Part shown: in pieces, positions 16,735 through 26,349 of the stretch
Position numbering within the stretch: position 1 is the first letter of the stretch
Layout of the letters: the number at the start of each line of letters is the position of its first letter
Source of the DNA: Burkholderiales bacterium LSUCC0115
GTDB lineage: Bacteria; Pseudomonadota; Gammaproteobacteria; Burkholderiales; Burkholderiaceae_A
Direction of reading: 5' to 3'
Assembly (NCBI GenBank): GCA_009646425.1
Contig: WJBW01000002.1
Span: 186,001-250,000, forward strand
DNA length: 64,000 nt
Position numbers and translations under genes: made by a program
Notes under the pieces: model-generated
Seen by the model: the letters and a program-made list of their open reading frames with translations, nothing else
What the model was told of the DNA's origin: nothing
The model's database searches: none

Positions 16735-18593
16735 GGTTGAGGTCCTTTCTGAGACCACCACCAGGTGGCCATCACCCAATCCTCGGAGTGGTAATACAGC
16801 GGGGGCTTTTTGGGGCCCTGAAGACCTTGTCGATAGGCGACGCGGTGGACATTGTTGTGCCAGTGGGCAATCGCATAGTGCCCATGTCGAAGCAGACGAT
16901 CGAGCACCTTGGCGGCCACCACCATGTCTGAACGATCTCGAGCGGAGACCACAGCAGAAACGGCCGCATCCACCAAGGGGTCTGTGACGCCAATGTAGTT
17001 GTCCGCGCCGGGTTGCTTGGCCGACTGACTGGTAAACCGAAACAACAATTCGTTGCCTGGGTTTTGGCTCGAGAGATACCAGTGAACCACCATGTCGTAG
17101 TCGTAATCGTCGATTCGTTTTTTATAAAGCGAGGTGTCGGTGACGCGACTGCGAGCTTGAATGCCAAGTTTGGCCAGGTTGCGTGCAAAAGGCGCAATCA
17201 CTCGCTCCCAGCTTTTCTGACTGATCAAAATCTCAAATTCAAGGGGTTGACCCTTGTCGTTGACCAGTCGGCCATCGACCAGCCGATAGCCCGCCTCGGT
17301 CAGCAAGGCCTTGGCCTGGCGCAGGTTGTCTCTGAGAGACGATGGCGGCACTGTGCTGGATGGACTGGGAACGGGGCCAACGACTTCAGGGGGCAGTGGT
17401 CGACCTGTCTTGGCAGCGAGGGCCTTGAGCAGGCCCAACTCGGCTGGGCTCGGGGCGCCCACTGCAGCCATCTCGGTGTTGGTGAAATAGGAATCCGAGC
17501 GCCGGTACTGGTTGTAAAAGAGCTGCCGGTTCATCCACTCGAAATCCATGGCCAACTCAATGGCCCTGCGAACACGGACATCTTGAAACACTGGTCGACG
17601 CAGGTTGAAATAAAACGCCTGCAGTCCTGCCGCATTGGAGGTGGGCATTTCGGTCTTGACCAGACTGCCATTGTTAAAGGGCCGACCTTTATAGGAGCGA
17701 GCCCAGTTCTTGGCCGTGTTCTCGTGGATGAAATCAAACTCCCCAGCCTTGAGGGCCTCCAGGCGGGCAAAGACGTCTTTGTAATACTGAAAGCTGATGC
17801 GTTGGAAATTGAACTGCCCTGCTCGGCTCGGCTTTTGGGCAGCCCAATAATCGGGCTGGCGCAAGTAGGTGATGCGTTTTCCCAGGTCGAACTTCTCCAC
17901 GGTGTAAGGGCCCGAACCAATCGGCAGTTCCTGAATCACCTGATCAAACGTCTTGCCATCAGGAATCCAGTCCCGCGAAAAAACGGGCAGGCTCGCAACG
18001 ATCATGTGCAACTCTCGATTGCGTCGGGCGAACTCAAACCGAACGGTCCGATCATCGACCACAACAACCGACTTCACGTCGGCCCAGTAGTTTTTCCAGA
18101 TGGGACTGGCCATGGGCCCGCGCAAGGTGTCAAAAGAAAACTTCACATCCTGGGCAGTGACCGGCTTGCCGTTGGAGAAACGGGCCTTGCTGTCCAGCCG
18201 AAACTCAATGGCCATGGCATTGGTGGCCAGGCGCATCTCACTGGCCAGCAGGCCATACATGGACATCGGCTCGTCCAGGCTGCCGATGGCCAGCGGCTCA
18301 AAGACCAGCTCCATCAGGCCCCTGGCCGACAGGCCCTTGAGCGTGAAGGGATTGAGCTTGTCAAAGCCGCCCATGGCGGCCATCCGAAGCTCGCCTCCCA
18401 CCCGCGGCTGGCCGGAGACGTAATCGAAATGTTTAAACCCAGCGGTGTACTTGGGCTCGCCTCCCAGGGCCATGGAGCGACTCCAAGGCCCCCAGCTGTC
18501 TTGCGCGACAGCGGCCGACAGACCCATGGCCCACAAGGCCATGCCAACTCCGAACCGACGCAGGCTGCAGAGCAGAAAAGGAGTGACTGTCAT
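16731..18593 (-). CDS. yejA: Periplasmic peptide-binding protein (YejA type, SBP family 5)
   Basis: Extracellular solute-binding protein family 5, about 620 residues, with a cleavable signal peptide (hydrophobic core ending at LSAAVAQ near 31). It contains the family stretch FNKLNPF-like FDKLNPFTLKG, then IEFRLDSKARFSNGKPVTAQDVKFSFDTL-type sequence around 125-155 and FNLRRPVFQDVRVRRAIELAMDFEWMNRQLF-type sequence near 330. ATG at 18593 gives a normal signal peptide; the seven-residue longer start at 18614 is possible. First gene of yejABEF and divergent from fabI, with a 135-nt gap. Confidence 0.92.
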   Translation of the reverse strand: MTVTPFLLCSLRRFGVGMALWAMGLSAAVAQDSWGPWSRSMALGGEPKYTAGFKHFDYVSGQPRVGGELRMAAMGGFDKLNPFTLKGLSARGLMELVFEPLAIGSLDEPMSMYGLLASEMRLATNAMAIEFRLDSKARFSNGKPVTAQDVKFSFDTLRGPMASPIWKNYWADVKSVVVVDDRTVRFEFARRNRELHMIVASLPVFSRDWIPDGKTFDQVIQELPIGSGPYTVEKFDLGKRITYLRQPDYWAAQKPSRAGQFNFQRISFQYYKDVFARLEALKAGEFDFIHENTAKNWARSYKGRPFNNGSLVKTEMPTSNAAGLQAFYFNLRRPVFQDVRVRRAIELAMDFEWMNRQLFYNQYRRSDSYFTNTEMAAVGAPSPAELGLLKALAAKTGRPLPPEVVGPVPSPSSTVPPSSLRDNLRQAKALLTEAGYRLVDGRLVNDKGQPLEFEILISQKSWERVIAPFARNLAKLGIQARSRVTDTSLYKKRIDDYDYDMVVHWYLSSQNPGNELLFRFTSQSAKQPGADNYIGVTDPLVDAAVSAVVSARDRSDMVVAAKVLDRLLRHGHYAIAHWHNNVHRVAYRQGLQGPKKPPLYYHSEDWVMATWWWSQKGPQP

Positions 18594-18728
18594 GGCGAGC
18601 AGTTTAGCCATCAATTTGGGACTTGGCGCGGCGCGCCATTGGACGAATGGAGGCGATCAGGGATATTCCCGGTCTAGCCATTAAAATCACGGGATCATTC
18701 GCCAACCAGACCAAGAAAAGAGGCATCC

Positions 18729-19514
18729 ATGGCATTCCTGTCCGGCAAAAACATTCTGATCACCGGCCTGCTGTCCAACCGCTCCATCGCCTATGGCATT
18801 GCCAAGGCCTGTCACGCCCAGGGTGCCAACCTGGCCTTCACGTACCAGAACGAGCGATTCGAAGACCGGGTCAAGGACATGGCCGCAGAATTCGGCAGTC
18901 AGATCTGCATCCCCCTGGATGTGGCGGAAGACAGCCAGATCGAGGCAGCCATGACTCAACTGGGTCAGACCTGGATACACCTGGACGGCCTGGTCCACGC
19001 GATTGCCTTTGCCCCCCGAGAGGCCATTGCGGGCGACTTTCTGGAGGGGATGAGTCGCGAGGCCTTTACCACTGCCCACGAGATCTCGGCCTACAGTTTT
19101 CCTGCCCTGGCCAAAGCCGCCCTGCCCCTGATGACCGGTCGACAGGCTGCGTTGGTGACTCTGAGCTACCTGGGCTCTGTTCGCATGGTCCCGGCCTACA
19201 ACACCATGGGACTGGCCAAGGCTAGCCTGGAGGCAGCCGTTCGTTACATGGCCTCCAGCCTCGGACCCAAAGGCATTCGCGTCAATGGCGTATCCGCAGG
19301 CCCGATCAAGACCCTGGCTGCCAGCGGCATCAAGGGCTTTGGCAATATCCTGTCGGTGGTGGAGCAGAACGCGCCCCTGCGACGCAACGTCACCATCGAC
19401 GACGTTGGCAACGTCTGTGCCTTCTTGCTGTCGGACTTGGCCGGCGGCGTCACAGGTGAGATCACCTACGTAGACGCTGGCTTCTCCACGGTCGCCTCTG
19501 GTCTTGCCGAATAA
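18729..19514 (+). CDS. fabI: Enoyl-[acyl-carrier-protein] reductase [NADH] FabI
   Basis: Cytosolic short-chain dehydrogenase that reduces the enoyl-ACP double bond in the last step of each fatty-acid elongation cycle. The 261-residue length is normal. The N-terminal cofactor segment ITGLLSNRSIAYGIAKA is the FabI variant of the Rossmann glycine motif. The catalytic YX6YX6K pattern falls in SYLGSVRMVPAYNTMGLAKASL, with Tyr, Tyr and Lys spaced as in E. coli Y146/Y156/K163. AGAGG precedes the ATG. Its stop overlaps the start of the SenB-like gene by 11 nt. Confidence 0.97.
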   Translation: MAFLSGKNILITGLLSNRSIAYGIAKACHAQGANLAFTYQNERFEDRVKDMAAEFGSQICIPLDVAEDSQIEAAMTQLGQTWIHLDGLVHAIAFAPREAIAGDFLEGMSREAFTTAHEISAYSFPALAKAALPLMTGRQAALVTLSYLGSVRMVPAYNTMGLAKASLEAAVRYMASSLGPKGIRVNGVSAGPIKTLAASGIKGFGNILSVVEQNAPLRRNVTIDDVGNVCAFLLSDLAGGVTGEITYVDAGFSTVASGLAE

Positions 19515-20547
19515 GCTCACCGTCCTCATCGCCAGCCCGTTTGGACAGAAAACCCAAACGGGGAATTGGCAAACCGCCCAACGGTATGCCGATCACCTGA
19601 AGGACCTCGGCCATGAGGTCGTCGTTCTCTCTGAATACGACGGCCGGCAACCCCTGCCGGCCTGTGATGTGGCGATTGTCCTGCACGCCAGGCGCTCCCG
19701 TGAGGTCGCCGCCGGCTTAGCCCAGGCCTCAAAGCCATTTGCGGTGGTGCTAACCGGCACCGATCTCTATGCTGACCTCCAGCAGCCTGACACGCCAGCC
19801 TTTGAGACCTGCAGGCAGACCATTGACGAGGCCCATCTGGTCGTCAGCCTGCAGTCTCGTGCCGCTGAGGAACTGGTTCGCATTCTTCCGCAGACTGCCC
19901 AAAAACGACGCGTGATCGCACAGGCGGTGCCGCTGGCAGACCCAACCGACTGGGCGCCGGTCTATCTGCCCGCCAGTGGCACCGCCCTGACCTGGCTCAT
20001 CAGTGGCCATGTCCGATCCGAGAAAGATCCACTGACGGGATTGGCGGGCTTTGCCCTGGCCTTCCCGTCCGCGTGTCTCACCGACGGCAGCCCCACGCAC
20101 CTCTCCCACGTGGGAGGTGCGCGGGATCCGTCGGCAGTCGAAGCACTCGTCGCCACCGCCAACCAGATGCCAAGTGGTTCGGTCAGCCTGTTGGGCGCTC
20201 GGCTCCATGCGGAGGCCGTGGGCCTGATGCGCAGGCACCACTGCCTCATCCAGCCATCGCGGATGGAGGGAGGCGCGTTGGTGATATCGGAGGCCGCGGC
20301 CCATCGTCTGCCAGTCTTGGCCAGTCGCATCGATGGCCACCTGGGGCTACTGGGGGAGGACTATCCTGGCTACTTCCAGGTGGGTGACGCCACCGACCTG
20401 GCCCGCCTGATGCGTCAGTTTGCAGAGTCGGCAGCCTTCCGAGATGAGCTTCGCGGCGCCCTGATCGAAAACACCCAAGCCCTCACCAGTCCCGCGCTGG
20501 AGAAATCCCAGTTAAAGTCCCTGATCGAACGACTGCGGCAACCATGA
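19504..20547 (+). CDS. senB: SenB-like selenosugar synthase / glycosyltransferase (TIGR04348 family)
   Basis: A 347-residue GT-B-fold protein of the family first catalogued as TIGR04348 and later shown in selenoneine pathways to be SenB, which joins selenophosphate to a UDP-sugar. Recognised from [13 protein letters not shown] near the start, VLHARRS near 57, VVLTGTDLY near 79, then [11 protein letters not shown] and [17 protein letters not shown], which carries the EGG sugar-nucleotide contact region. A TTG at 19504 is the only reasonable start, overlapping fabI by 11 nt; thyA starts at the stop codon. No senA, senC or selD is found in the window, so the substrate is uncertain. Confidence 0.82.
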   Translation: MPNKLTVLIASPFGQKTQTGNWQTAQRYADHLKDLGHEVVVLSEYDGRQPLPACDVAIVLHARRSREVAAGLAQASKPFAVVLTGTDLYADLQQPDTPAFETCRQTIDEAHLVVSLQSRAAEELVRILPQTAQKRRVIAQAVPLADPTDWAPVYLPASGTALTWLISGHVRSEKDPLTGLAGFALAFPSACLTDGSPTHLSHVGGARDPSAVEALVATANQMPSGSVSLLGARLHAEAVGLMRRHHCLIQPSRMEGGALVISEAAAHRLPVLASRIDGHLGLLGEDYPGYFQVGDATDLARLMRQFAESAAFRDELRGALIENTQALTSPALEKSQLKSLIERLRQP

Positions 20548-21350
20548 AGACCTACCTCGACCTGATGCGCCATGTTCTGGAACATGGCACCCCTAAAACC
20601 GACCGAACGGGTACCGGCACCCGGTCCGTCTTCGGCTGGCAGATGAGATTTGCGTTGGCCGATGGGTTTCCCATGGTCACCACCAAAAAGCTTCATACCA
20701 AGAGCATCATTCACGAGCTGCTCTGGTTCCTGGGGGGCGAGACCAACGTCAAAAGCCTGCAAGAGGCCGGCGTCTCCATCTGGGATGAATGGGCAGATGC
20801 ACAGGGTGAGTTAGGCCCCGTCTACGGCAAGCAATGGCGAGCCTGGCCGGCACCGACGGCCGAGCAGCCGAATCGGGTCATCGATCAGATGCAGGGGTTG
20901 GTCGACGACATCCGTCGAACCCCGGATTCTCGTCGGTTGATTGTCAGCGCCTGGAATGTGGGGCAAATCCCCGAGATGGCCCTGGCACCGTGTCACGCGT
21001 TCTTCCAGTTCTATGTGGCCGACGGCAAGCTGTCCTGCCAGCTTTACCAGCGCAGTGCCGACATCTTTCTAGGAGTGCCCTTCAACATCGCCAGCTATGC
21101 GCTGCTGACCCACATGGTGGCCCAGCAGACTGATCTAGAGGTAGGCGACTTCATCTGGACCGGCGGCGACTGTCACCTGTACAACAACCATTTCGATCAG
21201 GCCAGAGAGCAGCTGAGCCGTGAGCCCTTCCCCCTGCCCAGGCTGCAGATCAAACGCAGGCCTGCCAGTCTGTTTGACTATCAATTCGATGACTTTGAGA
21301 TCGTCGGCTATCAGTCTCACCCTGCGATCAAGGCGCCTGTAGCCGTATGA
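20544..21350 (+). CDS. thyA: Thymidylate synthase
   Basis: Cytosolic enzyme that methylates dUMP to dTMP using methylene-tetrahydrofolate, releasing dihydrofolate. It has 268 residues, close to the usual 264. The catalytic cysteine is in [12 protein letters not shown], with [23 protein letters not shown] and the dUMP-binding [14 protein letters not shown] following. The C-terminus ends in IKAPVAV as in E. coli-type enzymes. The ATG overlaps the upstream stop (ATGA) and the stop overlaps folA, which recycles the dihydrofolate produced. Confidence 0.97.
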   Translation: MKTYLDLMRHVLEHGTPKTDRTGTGTRSVFGWQMRFALADGFPMVTTKKLHTKSIIHELLWFLGGETNVKSLQEAGVSIWDEWADAQGELGPVYGKQWRAWPAPTAEQPNRVIDQMQGLVDDIRRTPDSRRLIVSAWNVGQIPEMALAPCHAFFQFYVADGKLSCQLYQRSADIFLGVPFNIASYALLTHMVAQQTDLEVGDFIWTGGDCHLYNNHFDQAREQLSREPFPLPRLQIKRRPASLFDYQFDDFEIVGYQSHPAIKAPVAV

Positions 21351-21868
21351 GGACGGAGTTGGTGCTGGTGGTCGCCGCGGCCAGCAATGGGTGCATCGGA
21401 CAGAACAACCAACTGCCGTGGCACATCCCCGAGGATCTCAAACACTTCAAGGCTATCACCACAGGACACCCGGTCCTCATGGGCCGAAAGACCTACCAGA
21501 GCATCCTGGATCAGTTGGGCAAGCCTCTACCCAACCGTCACCACTATGTCCTGACCCGGCAGGCCGACTGGCAAGCCCTGCCCGAGCACAGGGGTCAGGT
21601 AGACCCGGTCACTAGCATCGAGCAGGCTCTGTGGCAGGCCGAGATGCGAAATGAGTCGAGCCTGATGGTGGTGGGCGGAGCCGATGTCTACGCCCAGACG
21701 CTGGCGCTGGCCGATCGCATTGAACTGACTGAAGTCTTGGCCGAGGTGAAGGGAGACGCCTTTTTTCCCAGTCTGACGGCGTCAGACTGGCAGCGAACGG
21801 TTCTGGGAGAGGGCCAGACGCCAAACGGTCTGGCTTATCGCTTCTGCCGACTCACCCGAAAGCCCTGA
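21347..21868 (+). CDS. folA: Dihydrofolate reductase
   Basis: A 173-residue cytosolic NADPH-dependent enzyme regenerating tetrahydrofolate. The family fingerprint is complete: [28 protein letters not shown] holds the Met20-loop equivalent and the catalytic acid (E in IPEDL), followed by [11 protein letters not shown] and [12 protein letters not shown]. Translationally coupled to thyA by a 4-nt overlap. It ends 9 nt from the convergent dcd gene. Confidence 0.96.
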   Translation: MRTELVLVVAAASNGCIGQNNQLPWHIPEDLKHFKAITTGHPVLMGRKTYQSILDQLGKPLPNRHHYVLTRQADWQALPEHRGQVDPVTSIEQALWQAEMRNESSLMVVGGADVYAQTLALADRIELTEVLAEVKGDAFFPSLTASDWQRTVLGEGQTPNGLAYRFCRLTRKP

Positions 21869-21877
21869 CCAGCGAGA

Positions 21878-22444
21878 TCAGGTTTTGGGCAGCGTGACGC
21901 CCGTCTGACCCTGGTATTTGCCGCCCCGATCTGCGTAGGAAGTGGCACAGACCTCATCACTCTCAAAAAACAACATCTGCGCGCAGCCCTCGCCGGCGTA
22001 GATTTTGGCTGGCAGCGGCGTGGTGTTGGAGAACTCCAGGGTCACGTGACCCTCCCACTCGGGCTCCAAGGGCGTCACGTTGACGATGATGCCGCAGCGA
22101 GCGTAGGTGGACTTGCCCAGGCAGACCACCAGGGTGCTGCGTGGAATTCGAAAGTACTCGACCGTACGCGCCAAGGCAAAAGAGTTCGGCGGGATGATGC
22201 AGACTGGGCCCTTGAAGTCGACAAAAGAGCCCGAATCAAAATTCTTGGGGTCAACAATGGTGCTGTTGATGTTGGTAAAAATCTTGAATTCGTCGGCGCA
22301 GCGAACGTCGTAGCCGTAGCTAGAGGTGCCGTAGGAGACGATTTTCTGGCCATTGGCCTGACGCACCTGACCGGCCTCGAAGGGCTCGATCATGCGGTTT
22401 TGCTCAGCCATTCGCCGGATCCAGTGGTCACTTTTGATGCTCAT
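21878..22444 (-). CDS. dcd: dCTP deaminase
   Basis: Cytosolic trimeric enzyme that converts dCTP to dUTP, supplying dUMP for ThyA encoded just upstream on the other strand. From ATG 22444 it has 188 residues, the usual length, starting MSIKSDHWI. Catalytic and binding features are visible: [31 protein letters not shown] with the central Arg, and [22 protein letters not shown], which includes the catalytic Glu. A start at 22453 would add three residues. It is divergent from metG with only 35 nt between start codons. Confidence 0.95.
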   Translation of the reverse strand: MSIKSDHWIRRMAEQNRMIEPFEAGQVRQANGQKIVSYGTSSYGYDVRCADEFKIFTNINSTIVDPKNFDSGSFVDFKGPVCIIPPNSFALARTVEYFRIPRSTLVVCLGKSTYARCGIIVNVTPLEPEWEGHVTLEFSNTTPLPAKIYAGEGCAQMLFFESDEVCATSYADRGGKYQGQTGVTLPKT

Positions 22445-22479
22445 GCGCGCCATTATGACCCAAGCTAAAATGGTCGGCT

Positions 22480-24195
22480 ATGTCCACACCCCGCCGCAGC
22501 CTGTTCATCACCTCCGCCCTGCCCTATGCCAACGGCGCCATTCACCTTGGCCACCTGGTGGAATACATTCAGACCGATGTCTTTGCCCGGTTCCAGCGAC
22601 TCATGGGTCACGAGGTCGTCTACATCTGCGCGGATGACACCCACGGCACGCCGATTATGCTCAGGGCCCAGACCGAGGGCATCACCCCAGAGGCCCTGAT
22701 CGACAAGACCTGGCAGGCCCACACCCGCGACTTCGCGGGCTTCGGCGTGGCCTTTGACCTTTACTACACCACGCACAGCCCCGAGAACCGAGAACTGGCC
22801 GAAGGCATCTACCTGGCCCTGAAAGACAAGGGACTCATCGAGATCAAGACCATCGAGCAGATGTACGACCCTGTTCAGGCCATGTTCCTGCCAGATCGGT
22901 TTATCAAGGGCACCTGCCCCAAGTGCGGGGCCAAAGACCAATATGGTGACTCCTGTGAGGCCTGTGGTGCCACCTATGCCCCAACCGATCTGATCGATCC
23001 GGTGTCGGCCGTGTCAGGTGCCAAGCCGGAGACCCGCGAGAGCGAGCACCATTTCTTCAAACTCTCCGATCCTCGATGCGAGGCGTTTCTGCAGGACTGG
23101 GCACTGGACTCTGGCCGACTACAACCCGAGGCCGCCAACAAACTGCGTGAATGGCTGGGTCGCGACGACAACGGCAAAAGCCGACTCGGTGATTGGGACA
23201 TCTCACGCGATGCACCCTACTTTGGATTTGAAATCCCCGGGGCTCCCGGCAAATACTTCTACGTCTGGCTGGATGCCCCGATCGGCTATTACGCCGGCCT
23301 CAAGAAATGGTGTTCCGACCACGGCAAAGACTTTTCCGACTACACCAAGCCAGACTCGAGCATCGAGCAGATTCACTTCATCGGCAAAGACATCCTGTAT
23401 TTCCACACGCTGTTCTGGCCGGCCATGCTTCACTTCGGTGGATTCAGAAGCCCCAGCCGAGTCTATGCCCACGGCTTTCTCACCGTCGATGGGGCGAAGA
23501 TGAGCAAGTCCCGCGGCACCTTCATCACCGCACAGAGCTATCTGGACCAGGGGCTCAACCCAGAGTGGCTTCGCTACTACTTTGCCGGCAAGCTCAACGG
23601 CAGCATGGAAGACTTGGACCTGAACTTGAACGACTTCATCGCCAGGGTCAACAGCGACCTGGTGGGCAAATTCGTCAACATCGCCAGCCGTTGTGCTGGG
23701 TTTGTCCGCAAGCGTTACGACAGCCAGCTACTCGGTGATGCACGTGACCAGGGCGAATCGCAGCATGCCCAGCTCGAGGCTCAATTGAGCCAGGCTGCGC
23801 CAGCTATTGCGCAGGCCTACGAGGCCAGGGATACCGCCCGGGTGGTCCGGGAAATCGGCCTGCTCATGGATGCCGTCAACGGCTATGTCGACCAGCACAA
23901 GCCCTGGGAGCTCGCCAAGCAGCCCGGTACCGAGCAGGCACTCCACCGGATCCTCAGCACCACGCTGCGTTGTTTCGCCCGCCTGAGCATTTATCTCAAG
24001 CCCATCCTGCCGACCACGGTGGCCAGGGTCGAATCCGAGGTCTTTGGTCTTCACCAGCCCTTTGACTGGTCGCAGCTGGATCGGCCACCGGTTCAATCAG
24101 TGGGCGAGTTTGGACACCTGCTCACCCGGGTCGACCGTGACGCCATTGACGCCCTCATCGAAGCCAATCGCAGTTCTCTGCAGACCAGCCAATAG
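22480..24195 (+). CDS. metG: Methionyl-tRNA synthetase (short form without C-terminal tRNA-binding domain)
   Basis: Class I synthetase charging tRNA-Met. The HIGH-type motif is HLGHLVEY near 22-29 and the KMSKS loop is GAKMSKSRG near 340. The zinc knuckle in the connective peptide has four cysteines ([18 protein letters not shown], near 146-163). The anticodon-binding helical domain with [11 protein letters not shown] is near 470. The protein ends at residue 571, soon after the helical domain. The E. coli-type enzyme has about 677 residues because of a C-terminal EMAP-like dimerisation/tRNA-binding domain, which is absent here with a clean stop followed by the next gene. Confidence 0.95.
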   Translation: MSTPRRSLFITSALPYANGAIHLGHLVEYIQTDVFARFQRLMGHEVVYICADDTHGTPIMLRAQTEGITPEALIDKTWQAHTRDFAGFGVAFDLYYTTHSPENRELAEGIYLALKDKGLIEIKTIEQMYDPVQAMFLPDRFIKGTCPKCGAKDQYGDSCEACGATYAPTDLIDPVSAVSGAKPETRESEHHFFKLSDPRCEAFLQDWALDSGRLQPEAANKLREWLGRDDNGKSRLGDWDISRDAPYFGFEIPGAPGKYFYVWLDAPIGYYAGLKKWCSDHGKDFSDYTKPDSSIEQIHFIGKDILYFHTLFWPAMLHFGGFRSPSRVYAHGFLTVDGAKMSKSRGTFITAQSYLDQGLNPEWLRYYFAGKLNGSMEDLDLNLNDFIARVNSDLVGKFVNIASRCAGFVRKRYDSQLLGDARDQGESQHAQLEAQLSQAAPAIAQAYEARDTARVVREIGLLMDAVNGYVDQHKPWELAKQPGTEQALHRILSTTLRCFARLSIYLKPILPTTVARVESEVFGLHQPFDWSQLDRPPVQSVGEFGHLLTRVDRDAIDALIEANRSSLQTSQ

Positions 24196-24205
24196 GAGAT
24201 CAGAC

Positions 24206-24415
24206 ATGGCTATTCTTGGACTCTCAGCACCTCACTACGACTCAGAGGTCACGCAGTTTTTACAGTCCCTCAAGGCAGCCAATCCAACGCTCGAGTCTGA
24301 CCAGCAGGCCGGCCGCGCCCTGCTCTGGGACAAGCCACCCCGCAGCCTAGAGGAGCAGGCCCGCCAATCCCAGGCCCGCGTGGCGCAAAAGCCCTATGTC
24401 TATCAATCCAACTGA
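24206..24415 (+). CDS. DUF3460 family small protein
   Basis: A 69-residue protein starting at ATG 24206, preceded by AGGAG. A longer in-frame version reading back into metG is unlikely. The sequence has YDSEVTQFLQSLKAANP and GRALLWDKPPRS, matching the small uncharacterised DUF3460 family that in Burkholderiales usually sits directly upstream of scpA. That order is kept here, and its end overlaps the scpA start by 20 nt. Function unknown. Confidence 0.85.
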   Translation: MAILGLSAPHYDSEVTQFLQSLKAANPTLESDQQAGRALLWDKPPRSLEEQARQSQARVAQKPYVYQSN

Positions 24416-25271
24416 GCCACCGTTGCCCGAGCAACAGGCGTCCGACCCCGCCCAGGCGGTGGCCGACGAGAGTCAGGCCGCGGCCATTGCCCGGCTGTAC
24501 GGCGAGCCACTGCTCAACCTGCCTCGCGACCTCTACATTCCACCGGACGCACTGGAAGTCATTCTCGAGGCCTTTGAAGGGCCACTGGATCTGCTGCTCT
24601 ACCTCATCCGTCGCCAGAACTTCAACATCCTTGACATCCCGATGGCCGATGTCACCCAGCAATACCTGAAGTACATCGACGAAGTCCGAAACCACAACCT
24701 GGAGTTAGCAGCCGAGTATCTGCTGATGGCGGCCATGCTCATAGAGATCAAATCCCGCATGCTCCTGCCCATCCGACCCAAAGAGGGCGAGGCCGAGCCC
24801 GAAGATCCACGGGCCGAATTGGTTCGCAGGCTGCTGGAATACGAGAAGATGAAACTCGCAGCCCAACAGATCGATGCCATTCCCCAATTGGGTCGAGATG
24901 TGGCTGCGGCGCAGGTATACATTGAGCAGAGCCTGGTGCCCCGACTCCCTCAGGTCAACCCAGACGACCTTCAGGCGGCTTGGCGTGATCTGATCAAGCG
25001 AGCCAAATTGGTGGCCCATCACCATGTGAGCCGTGAGGCTCTGTCTGTGCGCGAGCACATGTCCAAGATTCTGCGTCAGCTGCAACACGCGCAATTTGTT
25101 GAGTTTGCCGATCTGTTCACGGAGGCCCTGGCCACCGGCGGCGGCGTTCCCGTGATCGTGGTGCACTTCTTGGCCCTGCTCGAGCTGGCCAAAGAAGGAC
25201 TGATCGACATCACCCAGGCGGCCCCTTTCGCACCCATCTACGTTCGCCTTGGATATACCCCAAGCCACTGA
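24396..25271 (+). CDS. scpA: Segregation and condensation protein A
   Basis: A 291-residue kleisin-type subunit that bridges SMC heads in the condensin complex and helps chromosome segregation. The conserved start of the domain, FEGPLDLLLYLIRRQNFNILDIPMADVTQQYL-type sequence near 50-80, is followed by EYLLMAAMLIEIKSRMLLP, both hallmarks of ScpA. The first about 45 residues are Ala/Pro/Gln-rich and lineage specific. It overlaps DUF3460 upstream and murB downstream (23 nt). scpB is not next to it. Confidence 0.93.
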   Translation: MSINPTEPPLPEQQASDPAQAVADESQAAAIARLYGEPLLNLPRDLYIPPDALEVILEAFEGPLDLLLYLIRRQNFNILDIPMADVTQQYLKYIDEVRNHNLELAAEYLLMAAMLIEIKSRMLLPIRPKEGEAEPEDPRAELVRRLLEYEKMKLAAQQIDAIPQLGRDVAAAQVYIEQSLVPRLPQVNPDDLQAAWRDLIKRAKLVAHHHVSREALSVREHMSKILRQLQHAQFVEFADLFTEALATGGGVPVIVVHFLALLELAKEGLIDITQAAPFAPIYVRLGYTPSH

Positions 25272-26349
25272 GCCCTACTCACTCAAGGCTCACAACAGCC
25301 TGGGGCTAGAGGCCTTCGCGAACCGCTGTATCCGGCTCAACAACTCGGCCAGCCTCTATGGCCTGTCGCAACAACTCACCGAGAGCCCGCGTTGCATCCT
25401 GGGCCACGGCACCAATCTGGTCATACAAGGCACGGCAGCCAACCCACTCAAGGCGACCGTGATTCTCAACGAACTCAAGGGCATTGTTCGACTCCCAGAG
25501 CAGGCCGATGGCCGCCCCAGAATCCGATGTGCAGCCGGCGAGAGCTGGCATGCCTTCGTCATGTGGACACTCGCACAGGGCTACGGTGGACTGGAGAACC
25601 TGGCTCTGATTCCCGGTACGGTCGGTGCTGCACCTGTTCAAAACATTGGGGCCTACGGGGTAGAGGTCGCTGACCAGATTGACGCTGTTCATGCCTGGGA
25701 CTTCCACCAGCGTGACCATGTCGTCTTTGAAAACGCGGACTGTGCTTTTGGTTATCGTCACAGTCTGTTCAAAGACAGCAATGTCCAGGGACCTTGGAAC
25801 GCGCCTCGCTACCTGATCACTGCCGTCGACTTTCGGCTCTGGAGCGGCAGCAAGGCACCTCTGCGGCTCGCGTATGCGGGGATCGAAGCCCGACTCACAG
25901 CGCTCGGTATCGACCACGCACCCAACCCCTACCAAGTCGCCCATGCCGTGATGTCTCTGCGACGCGAGAAGCTACCGGACCCAGAGCAAGAGCCTAACGT
26001 GGGCAGCTTTTTCAAAAACCCCGTCGTACCCAAACCCTTTGCACAGAGCCTGACCACCAAATATCCAAATCTGCCTTGTTACGAGGCCGGGGATCAGTCC
26101 AAGCTATCTGCCGCTTGGCTCATCGAGGCAGCTGGCCTCAAGGGCTGGGGACTGGATCAGGCTGGTATGAGCGGCCGCCACGCCCTGGTGCTGATCAACC
26201 GTGGACAGGCCAAGGCAGCAGATGTCTTGGCTGTCTGTCAGGGTGTCCAGAAAAAGGTGATGGGGCAGTTCGGTGTGTGGTTGGAGCCAGAGCCCTTGTT
26301 CTGGCCTGGTTCGCAGGCCCCTGCGAACGACTCGGAACCTCAGTCCTGA
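25249..26349 (+). CDS. murB: UDP-N-acetylenolpyruvoylglucosamine reductase
   Basis: Cytosolic FAD enzyme that makes UDP-N-acetylmuramate for peptidoglycan. It has 366 residues and is type I (E. coli-like). Visible features: ILGHGTNLVI at the FAD-binding start, LIPGTVGAAPVQNIGAYGVEV, CAFGYRHSLFK (substrate Tyr/Arg region), PNVGSFFKNPVV with the catalytic Ser, and KLSAAWLIEAAGLKG. A TTG at 25249 is the probable start and lies inside the end of scpA. Convergent with yaaA, overlapping its end by 10 nt. Confidence 0.93.
   Translation: MDIPQATEPYSLKAHNSLGLEAFANRCIRLNNSASLYGLSQQLTESPRCILGHGTNLVIQGTAANPLKATVILNELKGIVRLPEQADGRPRIRCAAGESWHAFVMWTLAQGYGGLENLALIPGTVGAAPVQNIGAYGVEVADQIDAVHAWDFHQRDHVVFENADCAFGYRHSLFKDSNVQGPWNAPRYLITAVDFRLWSGSKAPLRLAYAGIEARLTALGIDHAPNPYQVAHAVMSLRREKLPDPEQEPNVGSFFKNPVVPKPFAQSLTTKYPNLPCYEAGDQSKLSAAWLIEAAGLKGWGLDQAGMSGRHALVLINRGQAKAADVLAVCQGVQKKVMGQFGVWLEPEPLFWPGSQAPANDSEPQS

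Noticed and set aside
17013-18677. 554-codon open frame antisense to yejA
   Set aside because: Long antisense frames are common in GC-rich DNA with this codon bias; the translation is His/Gln/Arg-rich with no recognisable domain, while yejA on the other strand has strong family motifs.
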